From Rossellomorea vietnamensis (lineage in GTDB: Bacteria > Bacillota > Bacilli > Bacillales > Bacillaceae_B), in contig NZ_CP104558.1 in NCBI RefSeq assembly GCF_025398035.1, forward strand, positions 3,916,001-3,980,000: a DNA stretch of 64,000 bases, read 5' to 3'. Made by a program: the position numbers and the translations under genes. Under the pieces are notes generated by a model. That model had not been told where the DNA came from and made no database searches. It saw only the letters and a program-made list of their open reading frames with translations. Shown one piece after another: positions 17,102 to 25,134 of the stretch. Each line of letters opens with the position of its first letter. Positions within the stretch are counted from its first letter, which is position 1.

Positions 17102-18259
17102 ATGAGGAAAATCATCAGCATAGCCCGATTTGAAGTGAAACGACTTTTTCAAAATCGCCGTGCCTTTCTGCTGCTGTTCGGAATGCCCCTTTTATTCACC
17201 TTTATCTTCGGCGGAGTCATAACCGGGGATGGGGAAAATAAGCCGGAGATTGCCGTGGTGGATGAAGACCAGACGGAGGCTTCACAGGCTCTGATCAATG
17301 AAATGAAAGCAAGCGATTCTTTTACATTTACAAAAGGAAATAGCAAGAGAGTTGCCGAACAGTTCGACAACCAGGAAATAACGGGATATCTTTCGGTGGA
17401 AAAAGGATACGAATCAACGCTTCAAAATGAGGGAACACCGGAAGTCGTCTTTGTTTCAGGACCTTCCTTCGAAGGGGCGGCACTTGTGGAACAGCTCATC
17501 AATGACAGCCTCGTGAAACAGAAGGTAAGTACAGCTGCTGCAAAATTTTATCAAGAGAAAACGGGAGAAAATCAGGCCGCCATCCAGGAGAGAATCTCAG
17601 ATGAACGGAACTCGGTACCGGCAGCTGTTGAAACCGTCTCTGTTACGAAAAATGAAGTAATGCAATCGATGAACAATCTGACGGCGCGTTCAGCAGGCTT
17701 CACGATCATGTTCGTCATGATCGCCATGTTATCAAGCACCGGTATCCTACTCGAGGCGAGACAAAACGGGGTATGGTACCGGATGATGTCCACTCCTGCG
17801 ACTAAAGTGGAAATATTATGTGGATACATGCTGGCATTCTTCGTCATCGGCTGGATCCAATTCGGAATCTTGATGACTCTGTCAGAGAAGATTTTTCACA
17901 TCGAATGGGGGAATGTGTTCGCCAATATGATTCTCGTTTCAAGTCTGCTTCTCTGCAGCATCGGCCTCGGACTCTTCCTTGCCGGACTCGTCAAAACGTC
18001 AGAACAGCAATCGGTCTTCGGCAACCTGATCATCATCTCCACCTGCATGATCGCCGGCGTCTACTGGCCGGTTGAAATCATGCCGAACTTTATTCAGCAT
18101 ATCTCAACTTTCCTTCCACAATACTGGGGGATGGAAGGATTTGCTGAGTTGACGGTAAGAGGCGGAGGGATTGCGGATATCGTTACCCCGGTTGGGATCC
18201 TCCTTGGATTTTCGGTTGTGTTTCTGATGGTGGGGTTGAGAAGAGTGAGGTTTGAGTAA
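17102..18259 (+). CDS. lnrN: ABC-2 type permease, LnrN (YfiN)-like
   Basis: This 385-residue permease has the same architecture as its neighbour. TM1 is in RAFLLLFGMPLLFTFIFGGV, an extracytoplasmic domain covers roughly residues 45-200, and five TM helices follow from AGFTIMFVMIAMLSSTGILL. The coupling segment is LEARQNGVWYRMMSTPA. A conserved C-terminal YWGMEGFAELTVRGG precedes the last helix. It is the last gene of the lnr-like operon, 13 bases after lnrM. No terminator with a T-run appears at once. The first one downstream is the bidirectional hairpin at 18623, beyond the palindrome quartet. Confidence 0.85.
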   Translation: MRKIISIARFEVKRLFQNRRAFLLLFGMPLLFTFIFGGVITGDGENKPEIAVVDEDQTEASQALINEMKASDSFTFTKGNSKRVAEQFDNQEITGYLSVEKGYESTLQNEGTPEVVFVSGPSFEGAALVEQLINDSLVKQKVSTAAAKFYQEKTGENQAAIQERISDERNSVPAAVETVSVTKNEVMQSMNNLTARSAGFTIMFVMIAMLSSTGILLEARQNGVWYRMMSTPATKVEILCGYMLAFFVIGWIQFGILMTLSEKIFHIEWGNVFANMILVSSLLLCSIGLGLFLAGLVKTSEQQSVFGNLIIISTCMIAGVYWPVEIMPNFIQHISTFLPQYWGMEGFAELTVRGGGIADIVTPVGILLGFSVVFLMVGLRRVRFE

Positions 18260-18383
18260 GAGGAAATGTAAGGTACATCGTCAATAGGTAGAATCGATTT
18301 GTTTTCTATCATGAAGGCAGTTACCCCGGGCTAACAATGAGTTTATTAAACTCGTCGCTAATGAAACTAAAACCAGTTTAGTG

Positions 18384-18572
18384 AATAGGCGGAGAAATTC
18401 CGCTTATTTACTAAAAATAACTGAAAATACCTTAGATAGACGGAATAATTCCGACTATCTTCACGAAAAACGTAAAAATGTTCGATTTTGCTTTGCTTAA
18501 CCGGAATATCTCCGCTTATATCCGGAACAAAGCTCTATTCTGCAATTTTAACCGGAAAATTTCCGCTTATTA
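18384..18572 (+). repeat. Palindrome-quartet element, copy A
   Basis: Four palindromes have cores at 18390-18402, 18441-18453, 18502-18514 and 18553-18565, each of the form CGGA-N5-TCCG with AT-rich outer arms. The centres lie 51, 61 and 51 bases apart. Unit 2 has ATAGACGG and CCGACTAT arms, and unit 4 begins TAACCGGAAAA. The same order and spacing recur at 29811 (inverted) and 53476. The element fills the gap between convergent lnrN and the ctaA-like gene. I see no ORF in it. Confidence 0.85.
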
Positions 18573-18622
18573 TCAATGGTTACTCAATCATGGATAAGGC
18601 TTCTTACTAAACTAAATCATAA

Positions 18623-18664
18623 AAAACGCACTGTGAATGATATCCTGAATTCACAGTGCGTTTT
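18623..18664. terminator. Strong bidirectional terminator
   Basis: The 16-base arms AAAACGCACTGTGAAT (18623-18638) and ATTCACAGTGCGTTTT (18649-18664) are perfectly complementary, with A- and T-rich edges on both sides. They serve the lnr operon and the convergent ctaA-like gene. Confidence 0.9.
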
Positions 18665-18710
18665 CATATGTGTATTACAATGTTTACCTCTCTAAAGTAA
18701 ACCCGCTAAC

Positions 18711-19565
18711 TCAAATCTGCCTGGCTTTCTTTTTCTGATTAAAATAACTGACGGCCGTCATCCGGCTCAATAAAGCGACTGTCAAAATGGACAGGATCAT
18801 GTGTACGGAGGACGTCACAGGGCTCAGTTCTTCTGTTTTTACGACAAATCCACCAAAGGTTGTCAGGATGGATAGTAGGATCAAGAGTAAGGCGGATTTC
18901 CTCATCACGTTAAATCTTAATGCAAGGAAAACGGCATATCCGATGAAGAATAACGCAATCATACCGAGCAATCCGTGAATCACATAAGTGAAATTTGCAA
19001 GTTCCACATTCGTGTTTCTTACTTCAAACAGTAATTTGCTGAGTTGGAAATGTTTAAAGAGTGCTCCGATTAATACCTCGAGCATGAGTGCTGAAAACCC
19101 GATCACTAATGGCTTTTTCACTTCATTCAACTTCACGTTTCCTGTTCCTCTCTGTAATCCTTCATGAAGGAAAATAAGAGAGATTAATAGAAAGAGGCTG
19201 AACATGACATCGAGTGTCGTGAAACCTGTTGGTGTTCCGAGCAGAACATTCATCCCGCCGATCATCGCCTGAGTAAATAAGAGAACCAGGGATAATAACG
19301 AAATGACTTTCACTGCTTTATCGGTTGTCTTTCTCCAGGCAATGATGGCGTTGATCAGAATGACCAGTCCGAGCAGTGTCGTGAATAGCCGGTGAGAGTA
19401 TTCGATCACGACGCGATAATTGGTGATATCCGGGATAATTTTTCCGTTACAGATCGGCCAATCGCTCCCGCATGCATCACCGGAATGTGTCGCTACGACC
19501 AGGTTGCCGAGCACCAATGCCGCGATGGTGACGATGATCGTAAAGAATGAGAATCTATTTTTCAT
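18711..19565 (-). CDS. COX15/CtaA-family protein (divergent heme A synthase homologue)
   Basis: This 284-residue protein has eight predicted TM helices. The first loop has the family cysteine pair in ATHSGDACGSDWPICNGK, and a heme-ligand-type His is in VIEYSHRLF. Further His residues occur in TYVIHGLLGM and SSVHMILS. By recalled alignment to B. subtilis CtaA, the second heme-ligand His (ALHFGIS) is replaced here by Asp (TTLDVMFS), and the second Cys pair is absent. Normal members oxidise heme O to heme A for cytochrome oxidase; this copy may do something else. The start is 19565, with AAAGGA upstream. It faces the ArsR/ATPase operon across a shared intergenic region. Confidence 0.75.
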   Translation of the reverse strand: MKNRFSFFTIIVTIAALVLGNLVVATHSGDACGSDWPICNGKIIPDITNYRVVIEYSHRLFTTLLGLVILINAIIAWRKTTDKAVKVISLLSLVLLFTQAMIGGMNVLLGTPTGFTTLDVMFSLFLLISLIFLHEGLQRGTGNVKLNEVKKPLVIGFSALMLEVLIGALFKHFQLSKLLFEVRNTNVELANFTYVIHGLLGMIALFFIGYAVFLALRFNVMRKSALLLILLSILTTFGGFVVKTEELSPVTSSVHMILSILTVALLSRMTAVSYFNQKKKARQI

Positions 19566-19592
19566 ATCATTGAAGTCCTTTCGTGTTAGAAT

Positions 19593-19619
19593 CAACATAT
19601 ATTGATATCTGTTCATATA
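19593..19619. promoter_or_regulatory. ArsR/CzrA-like operator upstream of the ctaA-like gene
   Basis: The stretch contains TATATTGATATC followed by TGTTCATATA, an imperfect dyad close to the ATATGAACA/TGTTCATAT half-sites known for CadC/CzrA-type repressors. It lies just upstream of the ctaA-like ATG. Shared control with the divergent metal operon is an inference. Confidence 0.4.
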
Positions 19620-19751
19620 CTAACAGGATTGTGAGATGGAACACAATCGTTAAACGTCGATGTCACATAACGTTCATCTATCGTTAGTAAAGAATGGAAG
19701 GCTGGTTTACAAAAAACTCTTAGACCATTTGAAAAGTACAACAACTTCTGT

Positions 19752-19816
19752 TTGACAGTGGCATGTTCTTTTTTTTATCATATAAATAAGAATACATGAA
19801 CACATTGTCATATATT
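19752..19816 (+). promoter_or_regulatory. Promoter and operator of the arsR-type/ATPase operon
   Basis: TTGACA (19752-19757) and TATCAT (19776-19781) are 18 bases apart. Immediately downstream, at the expected transcription start, lies a dyad in 19792-19816 (ATGAACA, CAT, TGTCAT). This fits an ArsR-family repressor blocking its own operon until metal binds. Confidence 0.55.
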
Positions 19817-19838
19817 GAAATAGAATAGGAGTGTCGAC

Positions 19839-20198
19839 ATGCGAAAGAATAATAATCATGAAGAGCTGAATGGGCATAAACAGGATGAAAAAATAGATGA
19901 ACCGTGTGTGGAGATTGATGAAGAAACGTTGTTTATCGTCACTCAGACGTTTAAAGCATTGTCCGAGCCGACTCGTGTAAAGATTCTTCATCTATTGGCG
20001 CAAAAGGAACACTCTGTTAATGATATCGCTGAAAAGCTGTCGCTGCTTCAAACGACCGTATCTCATCAATTGCGCTTCTTGAAAAATTTACGATTGGTCA
20101 AGTACAGACGCGAAGGCACGACATTGTACTATTCTGCCGATGATGATCATGTCATGAACATGCTTCAGCAAACGATGCACCATGCTAGACACCACTAG
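19839..20198 (+). CDS. ArsR/SmtB-family metal-sensing repressor (CzrA/CadC-like)
   Basis: This 119-residue winged-helix repressor has [27 protein letters not shown], then the recognition helix in [19 protein letters not shown] and a wing [15 protein letters not shown]. The C-terminal helix carries Asp and His residues ([19 protein letters not shown]) in the arrangement of the alpha-5 Zn/Co site of CzrA. An N-terminal Cys (DEPCVE) may add to a CadC-like site. It should repress this operon and release DNA on binding Zn, Cd or Co. It lies 21 bases before the ATPase gene. Confidence 0.88.
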   Translation: MRKNNNHEELNGHKQDEKIDEPCVEIDEETLFIVTQTFKALSEPTRVKILHLLAQKEHSVNDIAEKLSLLQTTVSHQLRFLKNLRLVKYRREGTTLYYSADDDHVMNMLQQTMHHARHH

Positions 20199-20219
20199 GA
20201 AACAATGGGGGAGTTCAAG

Positions 20220-22319
20220 ATGGACGAATATAAGCTTCAAGGGCTCTCGTGCAGCAATTGTGCGAGGGAAATGGAAGAGGAAATCAATAAACTGGAAAAT
20301 GGAGAAGGCTCGAGAATTCTTTATAACAGCAGCAAATTAGTCCTGAATAAAGGCGTTGATATGCAAAAAGTGGAGAAGATCCTTTCCGCTGATGGAGCGG
20401 CCCTCGTGAAGGAACACGGGGATGAACATGGTCATGACCATTCCCATGAGCATACGAACAGCAGCACAATGAAGATCCTGCTTGGGATGTCGGCCATCAT
20501 CTTTTTCTCAGCGATCTATGTTGATTCGCAGTTGGATAATCTGGTCCCGATCATCATGTATTTGACCGCTGCTGCGACAAGCGGATATCCTACCTTCATC
20601 AAGGGAGCAAAGAATCTGCTGAAATTCAAGTTCAACATCGATACGCTGATGACGATTGCCTTGATAGGGGCCTTTTCCATTGGGGAATGGAAAGAAGGGA
20701 CGCTAGTAGCGATTCTGTTCGGCGTCAACGAACTGCTTGAAGGAATGGGCATGGAGAAGGCAAGGAAGTCCATGGAGGAATTAATGAAGGTCGCTCCGAA
20801 AGAAGCGATTCTGATTGAAGGGGACAAGGAAAGAGTCGTACCGATCAGTTCATTGAGCGCAGGGGACCTCGTCCTTGTGAAATCAGGACAGAAAATCCCG
20901 TCAGACGGAATCGTCGAATCGGGTAAGAGTTCCGTAAATGAAGCGGCCATCACCGGTGAAGCCATGCCGGTCGAAAAGGAAAAAGGTGAAAAAGTCTTCG
21001 GCGGAAGCATCAATAACGAAGGGGTCCTCAAGGTAAGGATTTCGAAAGAATACAAAGATTCGTCCCTTGCGAAAATCCTGCACTTAGTCGAAGAAGCTCA
21101 GGAAACCAAGACCCCGACAGAACAATTCATCAATCGATTTGCCCGGTATTATACACCGATCATCATGATCGTGTCCGCATTGGTGATACTCGTTCCTCCG
21201 CTTCTGTTCAATGGGGATTGGGGAGAATGGTTTTATCAAGGGCTCGCGGTACTCATTGTCGGTTGTCCGTGTGCATTGATCCTGTCGTCTCCGATAGCCA
21301 TCGTGTCCGGGATTGCCCGCAATGCAAAAAACGGAATCCTTGTAAAAGGCGGCGTCTTCCTAGAGCAACTTGGAAAAATTGATACCGTTGCATTTGATAA
21401 AACAGGTACGCTCACCAAAGGCCATCCGTATGTAGAAGAAATGGCTGTCTACGATCAAGAAAACTTTTTCCGGATTGCCGGTTCAATTGAAAAATCATCT
21501 TCACATCCGATTGCCAAAGCCGTCATGAAAAAGATCAGCGAAGACTCTGAAAACCAGGCATTCTCGGAACCTGAAGAGATCAACACCATCTCAGGTCAAG
21601 GTGTAGCTGCCATGATTGAAGGAAAAAGTTACAGAGTCGGAAACGAGAAAAGCCTCGAATGTTCCGTTCCGTCTGAAGTCGAGCAAAAGATTCAAACGAT
21701 GAAAGCGAATGGGTATACGCTGGTGATCGTCTCAAGCGATACAGATGTTCTTGGATTATTCGGCATCACGGATGAAATCAGGGAAGAAAGTAAGGAAATC
21801 ATACAGGACCTTTATTCATCCGGAATCAAACAGGCCGTGATGCTGACAGGAGACCATGATAAGACCGCAGAAAAAGTGGCCCAGCAAGTAGGGTTGACCG
21901 ATTACTATGCAGGTCTCCTGCCGGACGAAAAAGTCTCGAAAGTAAAAGAACTTACAAGCAAAGGAAAAGTGGCCATGGTGGGTGACGGAATCAACGATGC
22001 CCCGGCACTGGCCACAGCAGACCTGGGAATCGCCATGGGGAAAGGAACCGACAGCGCCATTGAAACCGCCGATATCGTGCTGATGCAGGATCACCTCGGA
22101 AAACTTCCTTCTGCCATCAAGATTGCGAAAAGGGTTAATAATATCATTAAAATCAACATTTCCCTGGCATTGGGGTTAAAACTGATTGCACTGCTCCTGA
22201 CCATCCCAGGACTACTCACACTATGGATTGCCATCCTGTCTGATATGGGTGCGACCATCTTGGTTACGTTGATTAGTTTGACGGTGATGATTGGGGAGAA
22301 GTCTAAAGTATCAAATTAA
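20220..22319 (+). CDS. cadA: Zn/Cd/Co-exporting P1B-type ATPase (CadA/ZntA-like)
   Basis: This 699-residue P-type ATPase has an N-terminal metal-binding motif CSNC at residues 11-14. A His-rich linker follows (HGDEHGHDHSHEH), then the TGEAMPVEK actuator loop and the CPC metal-transport motif at 349-351. DKTGT with the phosphorylated Asp is at about 393, SSHPIA is in the nucleotide domain, and GDGINDAP is at about 588. The last TM has LSDMGATILV, the Asp typical of the Zn/Cd (P1B-2) group. It pumps divalent soft metals out of the cell. I use ATG 20220, preceded by GGGGGAG, rather than 20205. It is co-transcribed with the metal-sensing repressor. Confidence 0.92.
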   Translation: MDEYKLQGLSCSNCAREMEEEINKLENGEGSRILYNSSKLVLNKGVDMQKVEKILSADGAALVKEHGDEHGHDHSHEHTNSSTMKILLGMSAIIFFSAIYVDSQLDNLVPIIMYLTAAATSGYPTFIKGAKNLLKFKFNIDTLMTIALIGAFSIGEWKEGTLVAILFGVNELLEGMGMEKARKSMEELMKVAPKEAILIEGDKERVVPISSLSAGDLVLVKSGQKIPSDGIVESGKSSVNEAAITGEAMPVEKEKGEKVFGGSINNEGVLKVRISKEYKDSSLAKILHLVEEAQETKTPTEQFINRFARYYTPIIMIVSALVILVPPLLFNGDWGEWFYQGLAVLIVGCPCALILSSPIAIVSGIARNAKNGILVKGGVFLEQLGKIDTVAFDKTGTLTKGHPYVEEMAVYDQENFFRIAGSIEKSSSHPIAKAVMKKISEDSENQAFSEPEEINTISGQGVAAMIEGKSYRVGNEKSLECSVPSEVEQKIQTMKANGYTLVIVSSDTDVLGLFGITDEIREESKEIIQDLYSSGIKQAVMLTGDHDKTAEKVAQQVGLTDYYAGLLPDEKVSKVKELTSKGKVAMVGDGINDAPALATADLGIAMGKGTDSAIETADIVLMQDHLGKLPSAIKIAKRVNNIIKINISLALGLKLIALLLTIPGLLTLWIAILSDMGATILVTLISLTVMIGEKSKVSN

Positions 22320-22320
22320 A

Positions 22321-22361
22321 TGAAAGGAGCGGGGAACGATCCCTGCTCCTTTCATTTTTTT
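22321..22361 (+). terminator. Terminator of the metal-export operon
   Basis: TGAAAGGAGC (22321-22330) with GCTCCTTTCA (22344-22353) and an inner GGGG/CCCT stem form a long hairpin followed by a T-run. Confidence 0.88.
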
Positions 22362-22442
22362 ATTTGGCATTAAAGGGTTTTTGCAGCTGTTTAATAGAAT
22401 AAACAAGAGAGAACACAATTCCAAGATGGGAGGCATTTTAGA

Positions 22443-23255
22443 ATGAAAAAACTGCTTATATTCGGAGCAAGCGGATTAGTGGGAAAAGCACTGGTGAAAG
22501 AATGCAAAGACTCCTTCGATGTATACGGGACCTATGCAACCCGACCAGTAGATCTCCCTCAGGAAAATCAATTTCAATTAGAAATAAGCGATGTGGATCA
22601 GATGAAAGATATGGTCAAAACCATCAGACCCGATGCCGTCATTTCATGTCTAAGAGGGGAGTTCGATGAACAGCTTGAATTTCACAGGGAAATCGCAAAG
22701 GAAATTCAACATACAGAAAGCACACTCTACTACTTTTCTACGGCCAATGTGTTCGATGGGGATTTCACGAAGCATCATACAGAAGAAGACGCTCCTAACG
22801 CTGCATCACCTTATGGGAAGTTCAAAATAGAATGTGAAAACCTGTTGCGAGAATTATTACAGGAACGGGCCGTTACAATACGCATTCCGCAAATATGGGG
22901 GAAGAACTCTCCTAGGCTGGACCAGATTAAAAGTGGGATTGAAGAAGGCGCCATTGATGTATACAGCAATCTGGAGTGTAATCATCTCACAGATGAATTA
23001 TTGGCCAAACAGTTAAAATACATCATTCTTCATCACCTTAAAGGAGTTTTTCATCTCGGTGCGGTCGATATGATGGCTCAGTCTCAATTCGTTGAGGAAC
23101 TAGTGGGCAACCTTACGAATAAGGATGTTACGTTTCATGATTGCCTGCTTGAAGATAAACCGGAGACATTTCATTTCGGGCTGAAAAGCATTCGAAAGGA
23201 TCTTCCGGAGCGTTTGGTGAAGACGAATAGGGCATTGATAAGCGATTTAGTTTAG
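22443..23255 (+). CDS. RmlD-like NAD(P)-dependent sugar reductase
   Basis: This 270-residue extended short-chain dehydrogenase has the N-terminal Rossmann motif GASGLVGKAL. A substrate-fold Ser/Thr stretch follows in YYFSTANVFDGDF, and the catalytic YxxxK is in SPYGKFKIECE. The overall order resembles dTDP-4-dehydrorhamnose reductase (RmlD). No other rhamnose genes are next to it, so its real substrate is uncertain. The RBS is GGGAGG. The next gene, a P-loop kinase, starts 29 bases later and may be co-transcribed. Both could act in small-molecule modification. Confidence 0.78.
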   Translation: MKKLLIFGASGLVGKALVKECKDSFDVYGTYATRPVDLPQENQFQLEISDVDQMKDMVKTIRPDAVISCLRGEFDEQLEFHREIAKEIQHTESTLYYFSTANVFDGDFTKHHTEEDAPNAASPYGKFKIECENLLRELLQERAVTIRIPQIWGKNSPRLDQIKSGIEEGAIDVYSNLECNHLTDELLAKQLKYIILHHLKGVFHLGAVDMMAQSQFVEELVGNLTNKDVTFHDCLLEDKPETFHFGLKSIRKDLPERLVKTNRALISDLV

Positions 23256-23284
23256 GCAGATCCTGTTGAAATGGGGGCTTACAC

Positions 23285-23812
23285 ATGTTTGATACGTTTA
23301 ATTTTGACCTGATCTACCGTGAACGAGATGATGTAACCCCATTAGTGGTCATGATGTGTGGGGTGGCGGGTTCCGGTAAAACGACTTTTTCACAAATATT
23401 GGAGCGATCCGGTTTTGTCCGCCTTTCAATAGATGAAGAAATATGGGCAACGAATGGTCGTTGGGGGATTGATTTCCCAATGGAAAAGTTTGAGGAATAT
23501 AGACAAGCTGCAGAAGTAAAATTACGAAACCGTTTAATAAAGTTAATCCGCGATAAACAGAAGGTTGTGATTGACTTTAGTTTTTGGGACCGGGGGAGAA
23601 GGAATCGATATAAAAAACTGATTGAGGATTCCGGCGGTAAATGGATACTGATTTATTTGAAGGTTCAAGAACATGATTTGCGTGAACGACTTAAGGTACG
23701 AAACCAGCGTTTTGATGCAAATTCCTTCCCGATTTCTGAAGAACTTTTAACATCATATCTTAATGGTTTTGAAATACCTCAAGGAGAAGGGGAAATAGTG
23801 ATAGACAATTAA
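23285..23812 (+). CDS. P-loop kinase (AAA_33 type)
   Basis: This 175-residue protein has Walker A GVAGSGKTT at about residues 26-34. A second strand, VRLSIDEEIWATNGRWG, places Asp and Glu for metal and substrate. The Walker-B-like KVVIDFSFWDRGRR and a lid with Arg residues (LRERLKVRNQRFDANSF) follow. This pattern is shared by chloramphenicol phosphotransferase-like and zeta-toxin-like small-molecule kinases. The substrate is unknown. No epsilon-type antitoxin lies beside it, so I do not call it a toxin. Confidence 0.78.
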   Translation: MFDTFNFDLIYRERDDVTPLVVMMCGVAGSGKTTFSQILERSGFVRLSIDEEIWATNGRWGIDFPMEKFEEYRQAAEVKLRNRLIKLIRDKQKVVIDFSFWDRGRRNRYKKLIEDSGGKWILIYLKVQEHDLRERLKVRNQRFDANSFPISEELLTSYLNGFEIPQGEGEIVIDN

Positions 23813-23828
23813 AAGGTGGTAAGTAACA

Positions 23829-23897
23829 GTGCAGATCTATGCTACAAAAGCAGGACTTCCCCTCCCAATCTCAGAATACATAAGTAAAATAGATTGA
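23829..23897 (+). CDS. Possible 22-codon leader peptide or gene remnant
   Basis: A GTG-started frame begins with QIYATKAGLPLPISEYISK and stops at 23895-23897. AAGGTGG lies about 9 bases before it, and its stop is 13 bases before the amidohydrolase ATG. It may be a translated leader that couples to the next gene, or the tail of a deleted gene. No family is recognised. Confidence 0.25.
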   Translation: MQIYATKAGLPLPISEYISKID

Positions 23898-23910
23898 AAG
23901 GAGAAAAAGG

Positions 23911-25011
23911 ATGAACGTTGAAAAACAGATACTAGAATGGTTCACCCATTTCCACGCTCACCCGGAAGTGAGCTGGAAGGAAGTTGAAACGACGAATACG
24001 ATTGCAGGGATCCTCGATGATCTGAATGTGAGCTACAGGAGATTTTCTGATGTGACGGGTTTGATAGCTGAAATAGGGGAAGGGGATGAAGTGACGGCTG
24101 TTCGCGCGGACATCGATGCCCTGTGGCAAGAGGTGGACGGGGTGATGCAGGCGAATCATTCCTGTGGTCATGATGCCAATATGTCAATGGTTCTCGGAGC
24201 GCTTCTTTATTGCCTTCAGGATCCTCCGAAGGATAAGCGGATCCGTTTCATTTTTCAGCCTGCAGAGGAGAAGGGGAATGGATCGCTGACCATGATTGAG
24301 AAAGGGGCCCTTGAGGATGTCCGTTATTTATTCGGGGTCCATCTGCGACCGAAGGAAGAATTGGAGCATGGTTCCTTTTCGCCTTCCGTTCATCACGGGG
24401 CAGGCATTTACATGGAAGGGAAAATAAAAGGAATTGATGCCCATGGGGCGAGACCCCATCAGGGAAAGAATAGCATCGATGTGTTGATGGCCATCCATTC
24501 CTTTTTGAAAACGATCTATTTGTCTCCATTTGAATCGTATTCTGCGAAACTGACAAAGCTCGCTGCAGGTGGGGAGAATCTCAACATCATCCCGGGGAAT
24601 GCGGAGTTTGCCATCGATGTTCGTGCCCAGAAGAATGAGGTGATGGAAGAGATACAGCGTCGTCTTAACGAAGGGGTCGAAGGGATTGCCAAACTGTACG
24701 GAGTCACGATTGAGTATGAATGGACAGACTATACTCCTGGAGCGGAAGTGTCGGATGAAGCTGAGAGCATCACGAGGGAAGCGATTGTATCCATCGCGGG
24801 TGAAGAAGCATTGGCTCCGCCGGTCATTACATCGGGCAGTGATGATTTTCATTTTTACACGATCAAGCATCCTGAAGTGAAAGCGGCGATGATCGGGGTC
24901 GGTGCAGGTTTGACTCCAGGACTGCATCATCCTGATATGACGTTTAATGTTTCAGCCCTGAATCAAGCGGCAAAAATATTGGCTGAAACGTTAAAAAAGG
25001 CATCATCCTGA
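23911..25011 (+). CDS. amhX: M20-family amidohydrolase, AmhX-like
   Basis: This 366-residue metallohydrolase of the M20 family has metal ligands in VRADIDALWQ, the SCGHDANM motif, PAEEKGNG with the catalytic and ligand Glu pair, and a late GLHHPDM. The dimerisation domain lies between (GIDAHGARPHQGKNSIDV). RADIDALWQEVDG and NHSCGHDA match my memory of B. subtilis AmhX. Such enzymes cleave N-acyl amino acids or related amides. It is followed by an NhaC antiporter, a regulator and a dipeptide-epimerase-like enolase. The cluster suggests uptake and breakdown of an amide-linked amino acid compound. The RBS AAAGGAG is well placed. Confidence 0.82.
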   Translation: MNVEKQILEWFTHFHAHPEVSWKEVETTNTIAGILDDLNVSYRRFSDVTGLIAEIGEGDEVTAVRADIDALWQEVDGVMQANHSCGHDANMSMVLGALLYCLQDPPKDKRIRFIFQPAEEKGNGSLTMIEKGALEDVRYLFGVHLRPKEELEHGSFSPSVHHGAGIYMEGKIKGIDAHGARPHQGKNSIDVLMAIHSFLKTIYLSPFESYSAKLTKLAAGGENLNIIPGNAEFAIDVRAQKNEVMEEIQRRLNEGVEGIAKLYGVTIEYEWTDYTPGAEVSDEAESITREAIVSIAGEEALAPPVITSGSDDFHFYTIKHPEVKAAMIGVGAGLTPGLHHPDMTFNVSALNQAAKILAETLKKASS

Positions 25012-25034
25012 TTGTAAACGGTACCAAAAACGGA

Positions 25035-25093
25035 TTGACGACTCCCATTTCTGCCCTTATGATACTCATATAGCGACTATTTAGCGACAATTA
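25035..25093 (+). promoter_or_regulatory. nhaC promoter with overlapping direct-repeat operator
   Basis: TTGACG (25035-25040) and TATGAT (25058-25063) have a 17-base spacer. At the expected start site lie two direct repeats of AGCGAC (25072-25077, 25083-25088), 11 bases apart, within TATAGCGACTATTTAGCGAC. The same arrangement, with AACGAC, lies at 27827-27851 in front of the divergent regulator and epimerase genes, so this is probably the regulator's binding site. Confidence 0.65.
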
Positions 25094-25134
25094 GAAATAG
25101 TCAAAAAACAAAGAGGTATCAAGGGGGAGTTTGG

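Noticed and set aside
24328-24930. 200-codon minus-strand ORF
   Set aside because: It overlaps the clear M20 amidohydrolase on the other strand and shows no family features.
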